DNA of 64,000 nt from JALOOB01 sp040766655 (GCA_040766655.1 JAXGQB010000002.1:117528-181527), one strand, 5' to 3'. Positions 16,991 to 25,904 are shown, counted from the first letter of the stretch. The notes: generated by a model from the letters alone, not told the origin. Numbers and translations: made by a program.

Positions 16991-17587
16991 ATGGCAAGCG
17001 TTGCAGTGGCGGACAAACGCCGAAACACGGTGGCATTCGATGATCCGCCGTTTGTAAGGACACTATTCAGCAGTACGGCCTGGGCTTGGCTTTGGCTCAT
17101 CGTTCGCCTGTACGTCGGCTATTCCTGGCTCACATCGGGCCTGGGCAAACTCAGCAACCCGGCCTGGGTGCAGACCGGCGCGGCGTTGAAGGGCTTCTGG
17201 GAGCGCGCCGCGGCCATCCCCGACGCGCCGGCGCGCCCGCTTATTGCGTTCGACTGGTATCGCACGTTCATCCAGTTTTTGCTTGACGGCGGCCATTACA
17301 CCTGGTTCGCCAAGCTGGTCACAGCCGGCGAGATCTTGATCGGAATTGCGCTGATCCTGGGCATCTTCACCGGCATCGCAGCCTTCTTCGGTGGGTTCAT
17401 GAACTGGAACTTCATGATGGCCGGCACGGCGAGCATCAACCCTGTGCTGTTCCCGCTCTCGATCCTGTTGGTGCTGGCCTGGAAGGTGGCGGGCTGGTGG
17501 GGGCTTGACCGTTGGGTGCTCTCTGCGCTCGGCACGCCCTGGCGGCCTGGACGACTCTTTACAGCGAATCCAAGCAAGACCTCATAG
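16991..17587 (+). CDS. DoxX/DoxD-family membrane protein
   Basis: This 198-residue membrane protein has four helices. WLIVRLYVGYSWLTSGLGKLSNPAW and the later helix GEILIGIALILGIFTGIAAFFGGFMNWNFMMAG match the DoxX family. Members include subunits of a thiosulfate:quinone oxidoreductase, and many act in redox or thiol stress without a proven reaction. ATG 16991 follows an AGGGGG site. The gap that follows, up to the copper oxidase gene, is about 250 nt. Confidence 0.85.
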   Translation: MASVAVADKRRNTVAFDDPPFVRTLFSSTAWAWLWLIVRLYVGYSWLTSGLGKLSNPAWVQTGAALKGFWERAAAIPDAPARPLIAFDWYRTFIQFLLDGGHYTWFAKLVTAGEILIGIALILGIFTGIAAFFGGFMNWNFMMAGTASINPVLFPLSILLVLAWKVAGWWGLDRWVLSALGTPWRPGRLFTANPSKTS

Positions 17588-17835
17588 ACACTGTTTATCC
17601 GACGGCGTAGGCCGCCAGTGCGATTGTGCCGCTCGCTGCGACTTCGGTGGATATGACCAAGCGGTCGTACCCACCGCTCTCTTTTAGGGCCACGGTAAGC
17701 ATAATGGCCTACCCGTGAATGCGGCACTTGGCGCTTACGCCGGACGGCAGTCTGCTACAAGCTGAGGCATCCGTTGGCAGAGACGCAAAGCTGTCCTGCC
17801 GCATTCACAACCGCTTTCAAGTGAGGGAGCAATTC

Positions 17836-20800
17836 ATGGTCCTGCAACACGTTCAACCAAGCCGGCGCACAGCCCGTTCGCTGGCGGCCTTCATCGGTTT
17901 CGCCCTCCTGGCCTTGATCCTGGCTGCTTGTACCGGCGTACAGCCGGGCGCTGCGCAGCCGGTTGCTCAGGCCCAGGTTCCTGCCGTGGCAACTGTCGCG
18001 CCGACCCAGGCCCCAACCGTTGCCGGCGGGAAACCGGCCGCCGCGCCAACACAGGCGCCCGCAACAACTCAAGCCAAGCCGGCGGCCCTGGCGGGCAACC
18101 TGACTCAGAGCGCGGAGGCCGGCGCGGTGATCGTCGAGATCACCCCGTTGAGCCTGGCCGACGCCAAAGCCAACACGCTTGACTTCAAGATCGTTATGAA
18201 TACCCACTCGGTGGAATTGGGGGTTGACCTGGCGAAGCTGGCTGTGCTGAAAGTTGGCGAGAACGAAGTGGCGGCGAAGGTGTGGCAAGCCCCAGCCGGC
18301 GGCGGCCACCACGTCGAAGGCACGCTGAGCTTCCCCGGGCTGAATGCCGCGAGCAAGCCGGTTTTGGAGGGCGCTGCGGGCTTCAGCATCGCCATCCGCA
18401 ACCTGGCTGGCGTGCCGGAGCGCACCTTTACGTGGAATCTTGGCCAGGCCGGCGCCAATACGGAAGACATATCGATGTCTGGCGCCGCAACCCGCGGCGA
18501 CATGGGGCTGGCTGCGGCTGCTGGCGTGACCAACACGATGCCCATGTCCGGTACCATGCCGATGTCAGGCGACATGATGGGCATGATGGCCGAGATGATG
18601 AAGATGATGCAAGGCATGGGCGGCATGATGGGGTCTGGCAGCGCCATCACCGGCACGATGCCGATGGGGCAGGGCATGGGCAGCCAGGGGATGGGTGCTG
18701 GCAGCGCCATCACCGGCACGATGCCCATGTCGGGCGACATGATGGGCATGATGGCCGACATGATGAAAATGATGCAGGGCATGATGGACCAGAGTGGCGT
18801 CGGTATGATGGGCGCTGGCGGCGCGATCACCGGCACAATGCCCATGTCGGGTGACATGCAGGGCATGATGGATATGATGAAGAACATGCCGCCGGCCGAA
18901 CATCAGAAGATGATGGCGGACATGATGGGGCAGATGGGCGCGATGATGGGCCAGATGAGCGGGATGGCACAGGGCGACCAGGCGCAGATGATGCCTCAAA
19001 TGATGGGCATGATGTCGCAAATGATGGAGATGATGAAGGGGATGTCCGCCGAGGCCCAGGGCCAGATGATGCCGCAGATGATGGGCATGATGGGCCAGAT
19101 GATGGGCATGATGTCTCAGACGACGGGTGGTGCGGGTAATATGGGTGCGATGTCGGGCGCACACATGGAGCCGGTTCCTGCGGCCGGCGTGCCGGAGGCC
19201 GCGACGAAGATCGGCGGCCAACCGCTGACCTTCAAGGTCGAAAATGGCGTCAAGGTCTTCGATCTGACTGCCCGTCCCGTGCGATGGAGCCTCACGGATA
19301 ACGTCAAAGTGACCGCCTGGACGTACAACGGCACGACGCCTGGCCCGATGATTCGCGTGACTGAGGGCGACAAGGTGCGCATCATCCTCAAGAACGAGCT
19401 GCCCGAAGCCACCAGCATCCACTGGCACGGCATCCCGGTGCCTAACGAGATGGATGGCGTGACCGCCATCGAGCCTGGTAAGAGCTTTACCTACGAGTTC
19501 ACCGCGCCGCCGGCCGGCAGCTTCATGTATCATTCCCACGTCAACAGCGACAAGCAGCTTGGTCTTGGGCTGTATGCCCCCTTCATCGTTGACCCGAAGA
19601 CCGCGCCGGCCGCTAAAGCTGACGTAGACGTGAGCTGGATGCTCTCCGAGTGGCGCGTCGGAGCGGACGGGCAGACCTACGCGGCGATGCCGATGGCCGG
19701 CGCCGAGCCCAACTACTTCACCATCAATGGCAGGAGCTACCCGAACACCCAACCGATCGAAGCCAAGAAGGGCCAGCGCGTGCGCGTGCGACTGGCGAAC
19801 GTCGGCCAATTCACGCACCCGATGCACCTGCACGGCATGAACTTCAAGATTGTGGCCTACGACGGCGTGCCGTTGCCCGCCAGCCAGCAGATCGTGCGCA
19901 ACACAGTTCCCGTCAATCCCGGCGAGCTGGTGGACATCGAGTTCGTGGCCGATAACATCGGAACCTGGATGTTCCACTGCCACGTGCTGCATCACGTCAC
20001 CAATGACAATGTCGAACCAGGTGGGCTGGTGGCGCTAGTAAACGTCACCGACCCGCAGGCAGCGCAAGCAAGCGGTATCCAGGGCAGCGTTTGGGTAGCG
20101 AACGAGGAGGGCGACAGCGTCAGTGTGATCAACGCGGCCACCAACCAGGTCGCCGTTACGCTCACCGGCATCCCTGGGCCGCACAACGTCCAGGTCGCGG
20201 CCGATGGCAAGAGCGTCTGGGCGATCAGTGGGCACTCGGCTCTGGCGCTGGCGATTGACCCGACCACGTACACGGTGCGCGGCGTGGTTCCGACCGGCCG
20301 CGACCCGGCCCACGTCATCCTGACGCCCAACGGCCAGACAGCCTATGTCACCAACAGCAGCGATGATACGGTCACGGTGATAGACACGGCCGCTATGACG
20401 GTCACGGCGACGATTCCGGTCGGCAAGTTCCCCCACGGCATGCGCCCAAGCCCTGACGGCAAGTGGGTTTATGTCGCCAATGTCAATAGCAACACCCTGA
20501 GTGTGATCGACACGGCGTCCAACCGCAAAGTTGCCGATGTCGAGGTCGGCCAGAAGCCGGTGCAGGTTGGCTTCGCCCCGGACGGCAAGTTCGTCTATGC
20601 CTCACTCAACAGCGAGAACGCCGTGGGCAAGGTGGATGTGGGCACGCGCAAGCTCGCCGGCAAGCTCCAGGTCGGTGTCGGTCCCATTCAGGTCTACGTG
20701 ACGCCGGACGGTAAGTATCTGCTCGTGGCGAACCAGGGCACAAAGGACAAGCCGAGCACGACTGTCTCCATTGTGGACACGGCGACTTTCACCGTCCTGG

Positions 20801-21060
20801 GCACGGTCGAGACGGGCCGAGGCGCGCACGGCGTCGTGATCGAGCCTTCCAGCCGGTACGCTTACATCACGGATGTCTACGGGGACGATGTCGCGATTCT
20901 AGACATCGCGGCCCGTAAGGTCGTCGCCCGGACGCCGACCGGCGCAGCGCCGAACGGCATCAGCTTCCTCCCGCTTGCGCCAGCCCAGGCCGCTTCCCGG
21001 CAAATCGAGCTGAAGCTCCCGACCACGGAGCAGAATATGGGACATGGCCATGGCGGATAA
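17836..21060 (+). CDS. Met-rich multicopper oxidase fused to YVTN propeller, lipoprotein
   Basis: This 1074-residue protein starts at ATG 17836 after GAGGGAG. It has a lipobox ILAAC (Cys32), an Ala/Pro/Thr linker and an Ig-like domain (about 90-210). A Met-rich section (about 233-438) follows, with repeats such as GDMMGMMAEMMKMMQGM and SAITGTMPM. The cupredoxin oxidase core (about 448-745) has HWHG 529, YHSH 565, HPMHLHG 661 and HCH 714. Last come a YVTN-type beta-propeller (about 750-1052, blades with YVTNSSDDTVTVIDT and YVANVNSNTLSVIDT) and a MGHGHGG end. The core is two cupredoxin domains long, as in two-domain laccases or nitrite reductases. The Met section should bind Cu(I), so it is probably a surface copper oxidase with a substrate or partner propeller. 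Confidence 0.88.
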   Translation: MVLQHVQPSRRTARSLAAFIGFALLALILAACTGVQPGAAQPVAQAQVPAVATVAPTQAPTVAGGKPAAAPTQAPATTQAKPAALAGNLTQSAEAGAVIVEITPLSLADAKANTLDFKIVMNTHSVELGVDLAKLAVLKVGENEVAAKVWQAPAGGGHHVEGTLSFPGLNAASKPVLEGAAGFSIAIRNLAGVPERTFTWNLGQAGANTEDISMSGAATRGDMGLAAAAGVTNTMPMSGTMPMSGDMMGMMAEMMKMMQGMGGMMGSGSAITGTMPMGQGMGSQGMGAGSAITGTMPMSGDMMGMMADMMKMMQGMMDQSGVGMMGAGGAITGTMPMSGDMQGMMDMMKNMPPAEHQKMMADMMGQMGAMMGQMSGMAQGDQAQMMPQMMGMMSQMMEMMKGMSAEAQGQMMPQMMGMMGQMMGMMSQTTGGAGNMGAMSGAHMEPVPAAGVPEAATKIGGQPLTFKVENGVKVFDLTARPVRWSLTDNVKVTAWTYNGTTPGPMIRVTEGDKVRIILKNELPEATSIHWHGIPVPNEMDGVTAIEPGKSFTYEFTAPPAGSFMYHSHVNSDKQLGLGLYAPFIVDPKTAPAAKADVDVSWMLSEWRVGADGQTYAAMPMAGAEPNYFTINGRSYPNTQPIEAKKGQRVRVRLANVGQFTHPMHLHGMNFKIVAYDGVPLPASQQIVRNTVPVNPGELVDIEFVADNIGTWMFHCHVLHHVTNDNVEPGGLVALVNVTDPQAAQASGIQGSVWVANEEGDSVSVINAATNQVAVTLTGIPGPHNVQVAADGKSVWAISGHSALALAIDPTTYTVRGVVPTGRDPAHVILTPNGQTAYVTNSSDDTVTVIDTAAMTVTATIPVGKFPHGMRPSPDGKWVYVANVNSNTLSVIDTASNRKVADVEVGQKPVQVGFAPDGKFVYASLNSENAVGKVDVGTRKLAGKLQVGVGPIQVYVTPDGKYLLVANQGTKDKPSTTVSIVDTATFTVLGTVETGRGAHGVVIEPSSRYAYITDVYGDDVAILDIAARKVVARTPTGAAPNGISFLPLAPAQAASRQIELKLPTTEQNMGHGHGG

Positions 21061-21117
21061 CGGACGCGTGCGGGTCTTTGCGCCAGTAGGGTCGGGAGTC
21101 GGCGCTCAGGTGTGAAC

Positions 21118-21933
21118 ATGGCCGCGTTGCTATTGAGTTTTCGCGAGGGACTGGAAGCCGCACTGATCATCGGCATCCTGTTGGGTGCGCTGCGGCGTTG
21201 CGGTCGCAGCGAATTGGGTCGCTTCATCTGGTACGGCGTCGCGGCCGCGGTGGTGATCAGTGCTGCGGCTGCCGGCGGGCTGGTGGCCGCGGGGATCGAA
21301 CTTGAGGGTCGCGCCGAACAAATCTTCGAGGGTGTCATGCTCGTCCTGGCAGCGGCTTTCCTTACGGGCATGATGTTCTGGATGCAGCGCCAGGGCGCGA
21401 CTTGGCGCAGGTCTCTGGCGGTCGAGGTGCAGACGGCCGGCACGGGCGGCTGGGCCCTGTTCGCCGTAGCCTTTCTGGCTGTGGCGCGCGAAGGGATCGA
21501 GCTGACGTTGCTGTTGGTCGCCACGGCCCTCAAGGGTTCCTTCGCTGCCACCGGCCTGGGCGTGGCGCTCGGCCTCGGCGTTGCAGTTGGGTTCGGGACG
21601 CTGCTCTATCGGGGCGTGTTGCGCCTGAATCTGGCGGTCTTCTTTCGCATCACCAATGCCTTGCTGCTGCTCTTCGCGGCAGGCATGATTGGCCTGGCTG
21701 CACACGAGTTGATTGAGGCAGGCCTGTTGCCGGTGATCGTTGAGCCGCTCTGGAACTTCAACCTGATCTTGAGCGACCAGTCGGCGCCCGGCGCATTGTT
21801 GAGGAGCCTGTTCGGCTACAATAGCGCCCCGACGTTGACCGAGGCGCTGGCCTACGTTGCGTACCTGGCCGCGATCGGTTGGGCGCTCTGGCGCAGGCAA
21901 GCGTCAGGGCAGGTCGGCACGGCCCGCGCGTAG
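21118..21933 (+). CDS. FTR1/EfeU-family metal permease
   Basis: This 271-residue membrane protein has the two family motifs: REGLEAALI at the N terminus and AREGIELTLLL in the middle. The Glu residues pass Fe3+ in the yeast and bacterial homologues. Seven helices fit the family. ATG 21118 was chosen over GTG 21112. The gene directly follows the multicopper oxidase, which recalls the Fet3/Ftr1 pairing of a copper oxidase with an iron permease. Here the oxidase would be a lipoprotein outside the same membrane. Confidence 0.88.
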   Translation: MAALLLSFREGLEAALIIGILLGALRRCGRSELGRFIWYGVAAAVVISAAAAGGLVAAGIELEGRAEQIFEGVMLVLAAAFLTGMMFWMQRQGATWRRSLAVEVQTAGTGGWALFAVAFLAVAREGIELTLLLVATALKGSFAATGLGVALGLGVAVGFGTLLYRGVLRLNLAVFFRITNALLLLFAAGMIGLAAHELIEAGLLPVIVEPLWNFNLILSDQSAPGALLRSLFGYNSAPTLTEALAYVAYLAAIGWALWRRQASGQVGTARA

Positions 21934-21960
21934 CCGCGGCGACCTGATAGGAGCCAACCT

Positions 21961-22542
21961 GTGAGCAAACAAAGAGCGGCTTTGCCGAAGCAGACGGCCC
22001 GCCGACGCGCCACGGCGCGAACGCGTCGCACGTCCTGGGCCTGGATCGGCGGCGGGCTGCTGGCAGTGGTCCTGGTAGTCGGCGGCATCTGGCTGGCCAC
22101 GCGATCAGGGGGACAGGCCCCGTCAGGGCGACGCTTTCCGATCCAGGGCCAAAAGCACATCGAAGCCAGCCAGACGCACCCGGTCTACAACTCCGACCCG
22201 CCGACCTCGGGCTGGCACTACGACACGCCGCTGGCTTCCGGTTTCCATGAGCAGCCCGTGGCTGACGAGCAGGTGGTCCACAACCTCGAACACGGTCACG
22301 TGGTGATCTCGTACGATTGCAGTAAGCTGGCAGACTGCGCGGCTACGAAAACACAGATCCGCCAGCTTGTGGAGCGCTACCGCAACTGGAAAGTCACGGC
22401 CGTGCCGAGGCAGAACGCCGACGCCGCGCTCGCGCTCACGGCATGGGGTTGGTTGGATAAGTTGGACGGCTTCGATGAGGCGCGCATCACCGCCTTTATC
22501 GACGCCAGGCGCGATCGCGGCCCGGAACGCACGGAGGAATAA
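21961..22542 (+). CDS. DUF3105 membrane-anchored protein
   Basis: This 193-residue protein starts at GTG 21961. It has a basic N terminus, one membrane helix (about 27-47), and the DUF3105 core (YNSDPPTSGWHYDTP, HNLEHGHVVISYDC, CAATKTQIRQLVERY, ALTAWGWLDKLDGFDEARITAFI). DUF3105 proteins occur beside thiol-oxidoreductase genes and FTR1-like permeases. The conserved His residues (HYDTP, HNLEHGH) suggest a metal site. No reaction is known. It is 4 nt from the next gene, in one operon with the DUF2085 and Sec-DsbA genes. Confidence 0.85.
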   Translation: MSKQRAALPKQTARRRATARTRRTSWAWIGGGLLAVVLVVGGIWLATRSGGQAPSGRRFPIQGQKHIEASQTHPVYNSDPPTSGWHYDTPLASGFHEQPVADEQVVHNLEHGHVVISYDCSKLADCAATKTQIRQLVERYRNWKVTAVPRQNADAALALTAWGWLDKLDGFDEARITAFIDARRDRGPERTEE

Positions 22543-22546
22543 CGCG

Positions 22547-23308
22547 ATGACAGCCATTTCCTCGTCAGCTCCGACCTCCTCGTTGGCCGCGGGGGTGGAT
22601 CGGTTCATCCAGTGGTTGCTCCGACACTGGTTGCTCTTCGTCGGCCTGGCGCTGGGCATCTGGACACTCTTGCCCTGGCTGGCGCCGGTCTTGATGCGCC
22701 TGGGTTGGTACCAGCCGGCCTGGTGGATCTATTTCATCTACAGCCTGTTCTGCCATCAACTGCCGCAGCGCTCCTGGTTCCTGTTCGGCCCGCAGTTCAC
22801 GCCCTCGCTGGCCGAGATCCAGGCGGCAAGTGGCGCGGGCCCTGATTTTTTCGCCCTGCGTCATTTCCTCGGCACGCCGGAACTGGGCTGGAAGCTCGCC
22901 TGGAGCGATCGCATGGTGAGCTTTTACGGCGCTTGGTTCGTGTTTGTGGTGCTCTATGCGCTGCTGCGCAGGCGCATACGCGGTTTGCGTTGGCAGATAG
23001 CGGCTCTGCTTCTGCTGCCGATGGCCCTGGACGGCGGAACGCACATGGTCAGCGATCTGTGGGGCGTGACCGCCGGTTTTCGGCAGAGCAACGCCTGGCT
23101 GGCCATCCTGACCGCTAACGTATTGCCGCCGACGTTCTATGCGGGCGACGCCTGGGGTTCATTCAACTCCCTGGCACGCCTGGTCACCGGCCTGTTGGCC
23201 GCGTTCGGCCTGATCTTCTGGCTGTTGCCTTGGGTGGACAGGACGTTCCGGAGCGCCGGATCGTTCACGCCAACCGTGCACCCATCTCAAGGAGATGATA
23301 TTGCATGA
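22547..23308 (+). CDS. DUF2085 membrane protein
   Basis: This 253-residue protein starts at ATG 22547; the long upstream frame is a shadow of DUF3105. It has four or more helices and the DUF2085 signature FIYSLFCHQLPQRSWFLFG and LAWSDRMVSFYGAWF, with DGGTHMVSDLWG near the end. The Cys-His pair in FCHQLPQR and the His in DGGTH are conserved family residues. Its function is unknown, and family members are often linked with DsbA-like genes. The stop overlaps the start of the Sec-DsbA gene by 4 bases, so they are translated together. Confidence 0.85.
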   Translation: MTAISSSAPTSSLAAGVDRFIQWLLRHWLLFVGLALGIWTLLPWLAPVLMRLGWYQPAWWIYFIYSLFCHQLPQRSWFLFGPQFTPSLAEIQAASGAGPDFFALRHFLGTPELGWKLAWSDRMVSFYGAWFVFVVLYALLRRRIRGLRWQIAALLLLPMALDGGTHMVSDLWGVTAGFRQSNAWLAILTANVLPPTFYAGDAWGSFNSLARLVTGLLAAFGLIFWLLPWVDRTFRSAGSFTPTVHPSQGDDIA

Positions 23309-24150
23309 CTGATGAAGACACTGGCGCGGCGAAATTGAACGTCGCGCTGCCCACACCCGCAGCCCAGGCAGCGCCTGTGTCCCGTTGGACCGCCGTAGCG
23401 TGGTTACTGCTCGGCGTGTTGCTCGGCGTCATCGCCATAGTCGCCTATACGCGGTTCATCGCCTGGCCGTCGCCAACACCTGCACCGGCGTCCCTGGATG
23501 CGGCAGCGGTCCGCACCGCAGCGCGCGAGGGCACGCTGGACGCCATCGCCACGCTGCAGGCCGGTGGCTCACCGGCCGAAAGCCGCGTGACGAGTACGCC
23601 GGTAGTGGTGAAGACCGCGTTTGCCGCGCGGCCGGCTAACCAGATCGGCAACCAGGACGCACCGGTGACGGTCGTCGAGTTCAGCGACTTCCAGTGACCG
23701 TACTGTGGGCAGTTTTACCGGCTCGTGAAGCCGGCCCTACTCAAACAGTACGTGGACACGGGCAAGGTCAAGTTCGTTTATCTGCACGCCGCATTCCTGG
23801 GGCAGGAATCGGTCTGGGCGGCGCAGGCCTCTGAGTGCGCAGCCGACCAGGGCAAGTTCTGGGCGTATCATGACTTGCTCTTCAGCCGCCAGGCCGGCGA
23901 GAACCAGGGGGCGTTCACCAAAGATAAGCTCCTGGTGCTGGCACAAGAGCTGAAGCTGGACATGGCGCAGTTCGGGCCGTGCCTGACGAACGACCAGACA
24001 CTGGATCGCGTGAAAGGCGACACGCAAGCTGGTCAGCAGGTCGGCGTGCGCGGCACGCCCACGTTCTTTGTCAACGGCCGCGCTGTGGTCGGCGCATTGC
24101 CGCTCCAGGACTTCCAGCAGGTCATCGAGCAGGCGCTCAGTGGAAAGTAG
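23305..24150 (+). CDS. DsbA-like thiol oxidoreductase selenoprotein
   Basis: This 281-residue protein is complete only if TGA 23695-23697 is read as Sec131. The protein has a membrane anchor (about 29-48), a linker and a thioredoxin-fold DsbA domain. VVEFSDFQ-U-PYCGQFY matches the family active site FSDFQCPYC exactly, so Sec replaces the first, attacking Cys and Cys134 is the second. After it come FLGQESVWAAQASECAADQGKFWAYHDLLF, the helical insert, and the cis-Pro loop GVRGTPTFFVNG. The hairpin at 23718-23734 fits a SECIS. A Sec active site lowers the pKa and speeds exchange, which suggests oxidative folding or peroxide-linked reduction outside the membrane. Conventional calling yields two broken ORFs (23305-23697 and 23725-24150). 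Confidence 0.93.
23718..23734 (+). promoter_or_regulatory. Bacterial SECIS-like hairpin for Sec131
   Basis: CCGGCT (23718-23723) pairs with AGCCGG (23729-23734) around CGTGA. The loop starts 27 nt after the TGA and has G as its second base, within the bacterial SECIS limits. The stem is 6 bp and perfect. Confidence 0.7.
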
Positions 24151-24213
24151 GGGCAGGTAGCGTCCTTTTGTTTCGAATGGGCTGAGCCCTTCGTTTGCAG
24201 GGAGGTTCGGATC

Positions 24214-24603
24214 ATGCCTCGCCCCATGCGTTTCACCGGATTGGCACTGCTGCTGACGTTGCTGGGCTTCGCTGCCCTGGCGGCCGGCTGCGCGTCTCCC
24301 ACGACAACCAGCATACCGACGCCTTCGGGAGAGCCGAAGTTCATCTTCTTCTATACGGATGCCTGACCGCAGTGACAGCAGATGTCGCCCATCGTGGATG
24401 GGCTTGCGCAAGACTACGGCGGTCGCATCGCTTTCCAGCGCCTCAATGCACAGGGGGAAGGTGAACAACTGTTTCGACAGTACCGACTACGCGGGCATCC
24501 GGCGTATGTGATCCTGGATCAACACGGCCGGGTCGCCTGGCAACAGATCGGCGAGGTCTCCCGCCAAGAGTTGATGGCCGCACTCGAGCGGGCGCTGAAG
24601 TGA
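24214..24603 (+). CDS. Thioredoxin-like lipoprotein with Sec-x-x-Sec site
   Basis: This 129-residue protein has two in-frame TGA codons (24364-24366, 24373-24375). ATG 24214 follows GGGAGG. A signal peptide ends in LAAGC (Cys26), so it is lipidated. The thioredoxin fold reads KFIFFYTDA-U-PQ-U-QQMSP, where thioredoxin-like proteins have C-P-x-C. The rest follows the fold: IAFQRLNAQGEGEQLFRQYRLRGHPAYVILDQHGRVAWQQIG, with HPAYVILD holding the cis-Pro. Both active Cys would therefore be Sec51 and Sec54. A perfect 7-bp hairpin just downstream supports both. It follows the Sec-DsbA gene by 63 nt and probably works with it. A standard caller would only report a 73-residue fragment from 24382. Confidence 0.9.
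24387..24403 (+). promoter_or_regulatory. Bacterial SECIS-like hairpin for Sec51/Sec54
   Basis: GCCCATC (24387-24393) pairs perfectly with GATGGGC (24397-24403) around a GTG loop. The loop starts 19 nt after the second TGA and 28 nt after the first, so one element could serve both. G is the first loop base. Confidence 0.78.
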
Positions 24604-24653
24604 GGGCGCACCGGGAAGGTTCTGTGCAGAGTGCAATGCAGTGAGGCAGGTTG

Positions 24654-25295
24654 ATGTCCACTGGCCCACGATACATACCCGCTTTGCGGTTCGGCTGGCT
24701 CACACCGGTCTACGATCCGGTGTTACGCCGGATGATGCCCGAGGTTGCGCTCAAGCAACTACTCATCGCCCAGGCGCAGACCGCCGCGGGCCAGCGTGTG
24801 CTCGACCTGGGCGCAGGCACAGGCACGCTGACGGTGATGATCAAGCAGACGTGTCCTGATGCCGACGTCGTGGGGCTGGACGGCGATCCCAGAGTTCTGA
24901 CGCTCGCGCGCGAAAAGGCGACCGCCGCCGGCGTGACGATCCGCTTCGATCAAGGACTGGCGACCGCACTGCCGTATGATGACGGCGCGTTCGACCGCAT
25001 CCTCTCCAGCCTGATGCTGCACCACCTGACGGCCGAGGAGAAGCTGCATGCCCTGGGTGAGGCGCGGCGGGTTTTGTGGCCGGGCGGCGAGCTGCACGTC
25101 CTGGATTTCGGCCCGCCGCAGAATGCGCCGGCCTGGCTGCTCTCCCTGCTCTTCAGGCGCCTGGAACGCACGGCCGACAACATCGCGGGCCGGCTGCCAG
25201 GGATGTTCCGCCAGGCCGGTTTCTCCGCCGTCGAGCAGACGGAGCAGTATATGACGATACTCGGCACCCTTGCACTGTACCGGGGGCGTAAGTGA
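24654..25295 (+). CDS. SAM-dependent methyltransferase, class I
   Basis: This 213-residue enzyme has a Rossmann methyltransferase core. Motif I VLDLGAGTGTLTV binds SAM, the acidic residue follows in VVGLDGDPRVL, and ALPYDDGAFDRILSSLMLHHL and LGEARRVLWPGGELHVLDFG are the UbiE-like motifs II-III. The substrate is not clear. ATG 24654 and TTG 24651 are both possible. It follows the selenoprotein operon by 50 nt. Methylation of a metalloid (selenium or arsenic) or a quinone are options, but no residue seen decides between them. Confidence 0.8.
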   Translation: MSTGPRYIPALRFGWLTPVYDPVLRRMMPEVALKQLLIAQAQTAAGQRVLDLGAGTGTLTVMIKQTCPDADVVGLDGDPRVLTLAREKATAAGVTIRFDQGLATALPYDDGAFDRILSSLMLHHLTAEEKLHALGEARRVLWPGGELHVLDFGPPQNAPAWLLSLLFRRLERTADNIAGRLPGMFRQAGFSAVEQTEQYMTILGTLALYRGRK

Positions 25296-25499
25296 AATGT
25301 TCCAGCCGCCAACCAGCCACAGAATGAGCACACTATAGGCAAATGGGCTGCCTCGTGTTTCCGCCGTTTGGCGCTGTTGCAGTGCAACGTTGTGGCGTAT
25401 GATCACACTTGGGCAATGCAAGTCTTTCAAAGGAAAGGAGACCGCGATGGTGAAAGATTCCGTGAGCAGCGGGTCATTGAGGATCGGGAGGATGTGGTG

Positions 25500-25904
25500 A
25501 TGTCGAAACAGAACACAGACTATGCATTACGCGCCAAGCTTGCTGAACCGTATGAAGCAGCGGTCGAAAAGATCACGGCAGCTTTGAAAGAGGAAGGTTT
25601 TGGCGTCTTGACGGAAATCGATGTGCAGGCCACGCTCAAGAAGAAGCTTGATGTTGACTTCCGCAGGTACGTCATCTTGGGCGCTTGCAATCCGCCGTTG
25701 GCCCACCGGGCTCTCCAAGCGGATCTGGACGTCGGTCTGTTGTTGCCGTGCAATGTCATCATTTTCGAGGAAGGCACGGGCAGCGCAGTCTCGATCATCG
25801 ACCCGATCGTCATGCTGGCGGCGGCGGCACGCCCTGAGCTTGAGCCGGTCGCCAGTGAAGCACGAGCCCGGCTGCTTCGGGTGATCGAGGCGGTAACGCG
25901 ATGA
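25500..25904 (+). CDS. DUF302 domain protein
   Basis: This 134-residue soluble protein is made almost entirely of one DUF302 domain: AVEKITAALKEEGFGVLTEIDVQATLKKKLDVDFRRYVILGACNPPLAHRAL, then VGLLLPCNVIIFEE. GGGAGG precedes ATG 25500; the longer upstream frame has no ribosome site. DUF302 proteins are common near copper and sulfur-stress genes. The conserved Cys in GACNPPLA and LLPCN could bind a ligand. The function is unknown. Confidence 0.85.
   Translation: MSKQNTDYALRAKLAEPYEAAVEKITAALKEEGFGVLTEIDVQATLKKKLDVDFRRYVILGACNPPLAHRALQADLDVGLLLPCNVIIFEEGTGSAVSIIDPIVMLAAAARPELEPVASEARARLLRVIEAVTR

Noticed and set aside
18534..19150. Met-rich repeats in the giant oxidase as a tandem-repeat or assembly artefact
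   Set aside because: The repeats vary in length and sequence and stay in frame through the whole gene; similar Met-rich sections occur in two other copper genes.
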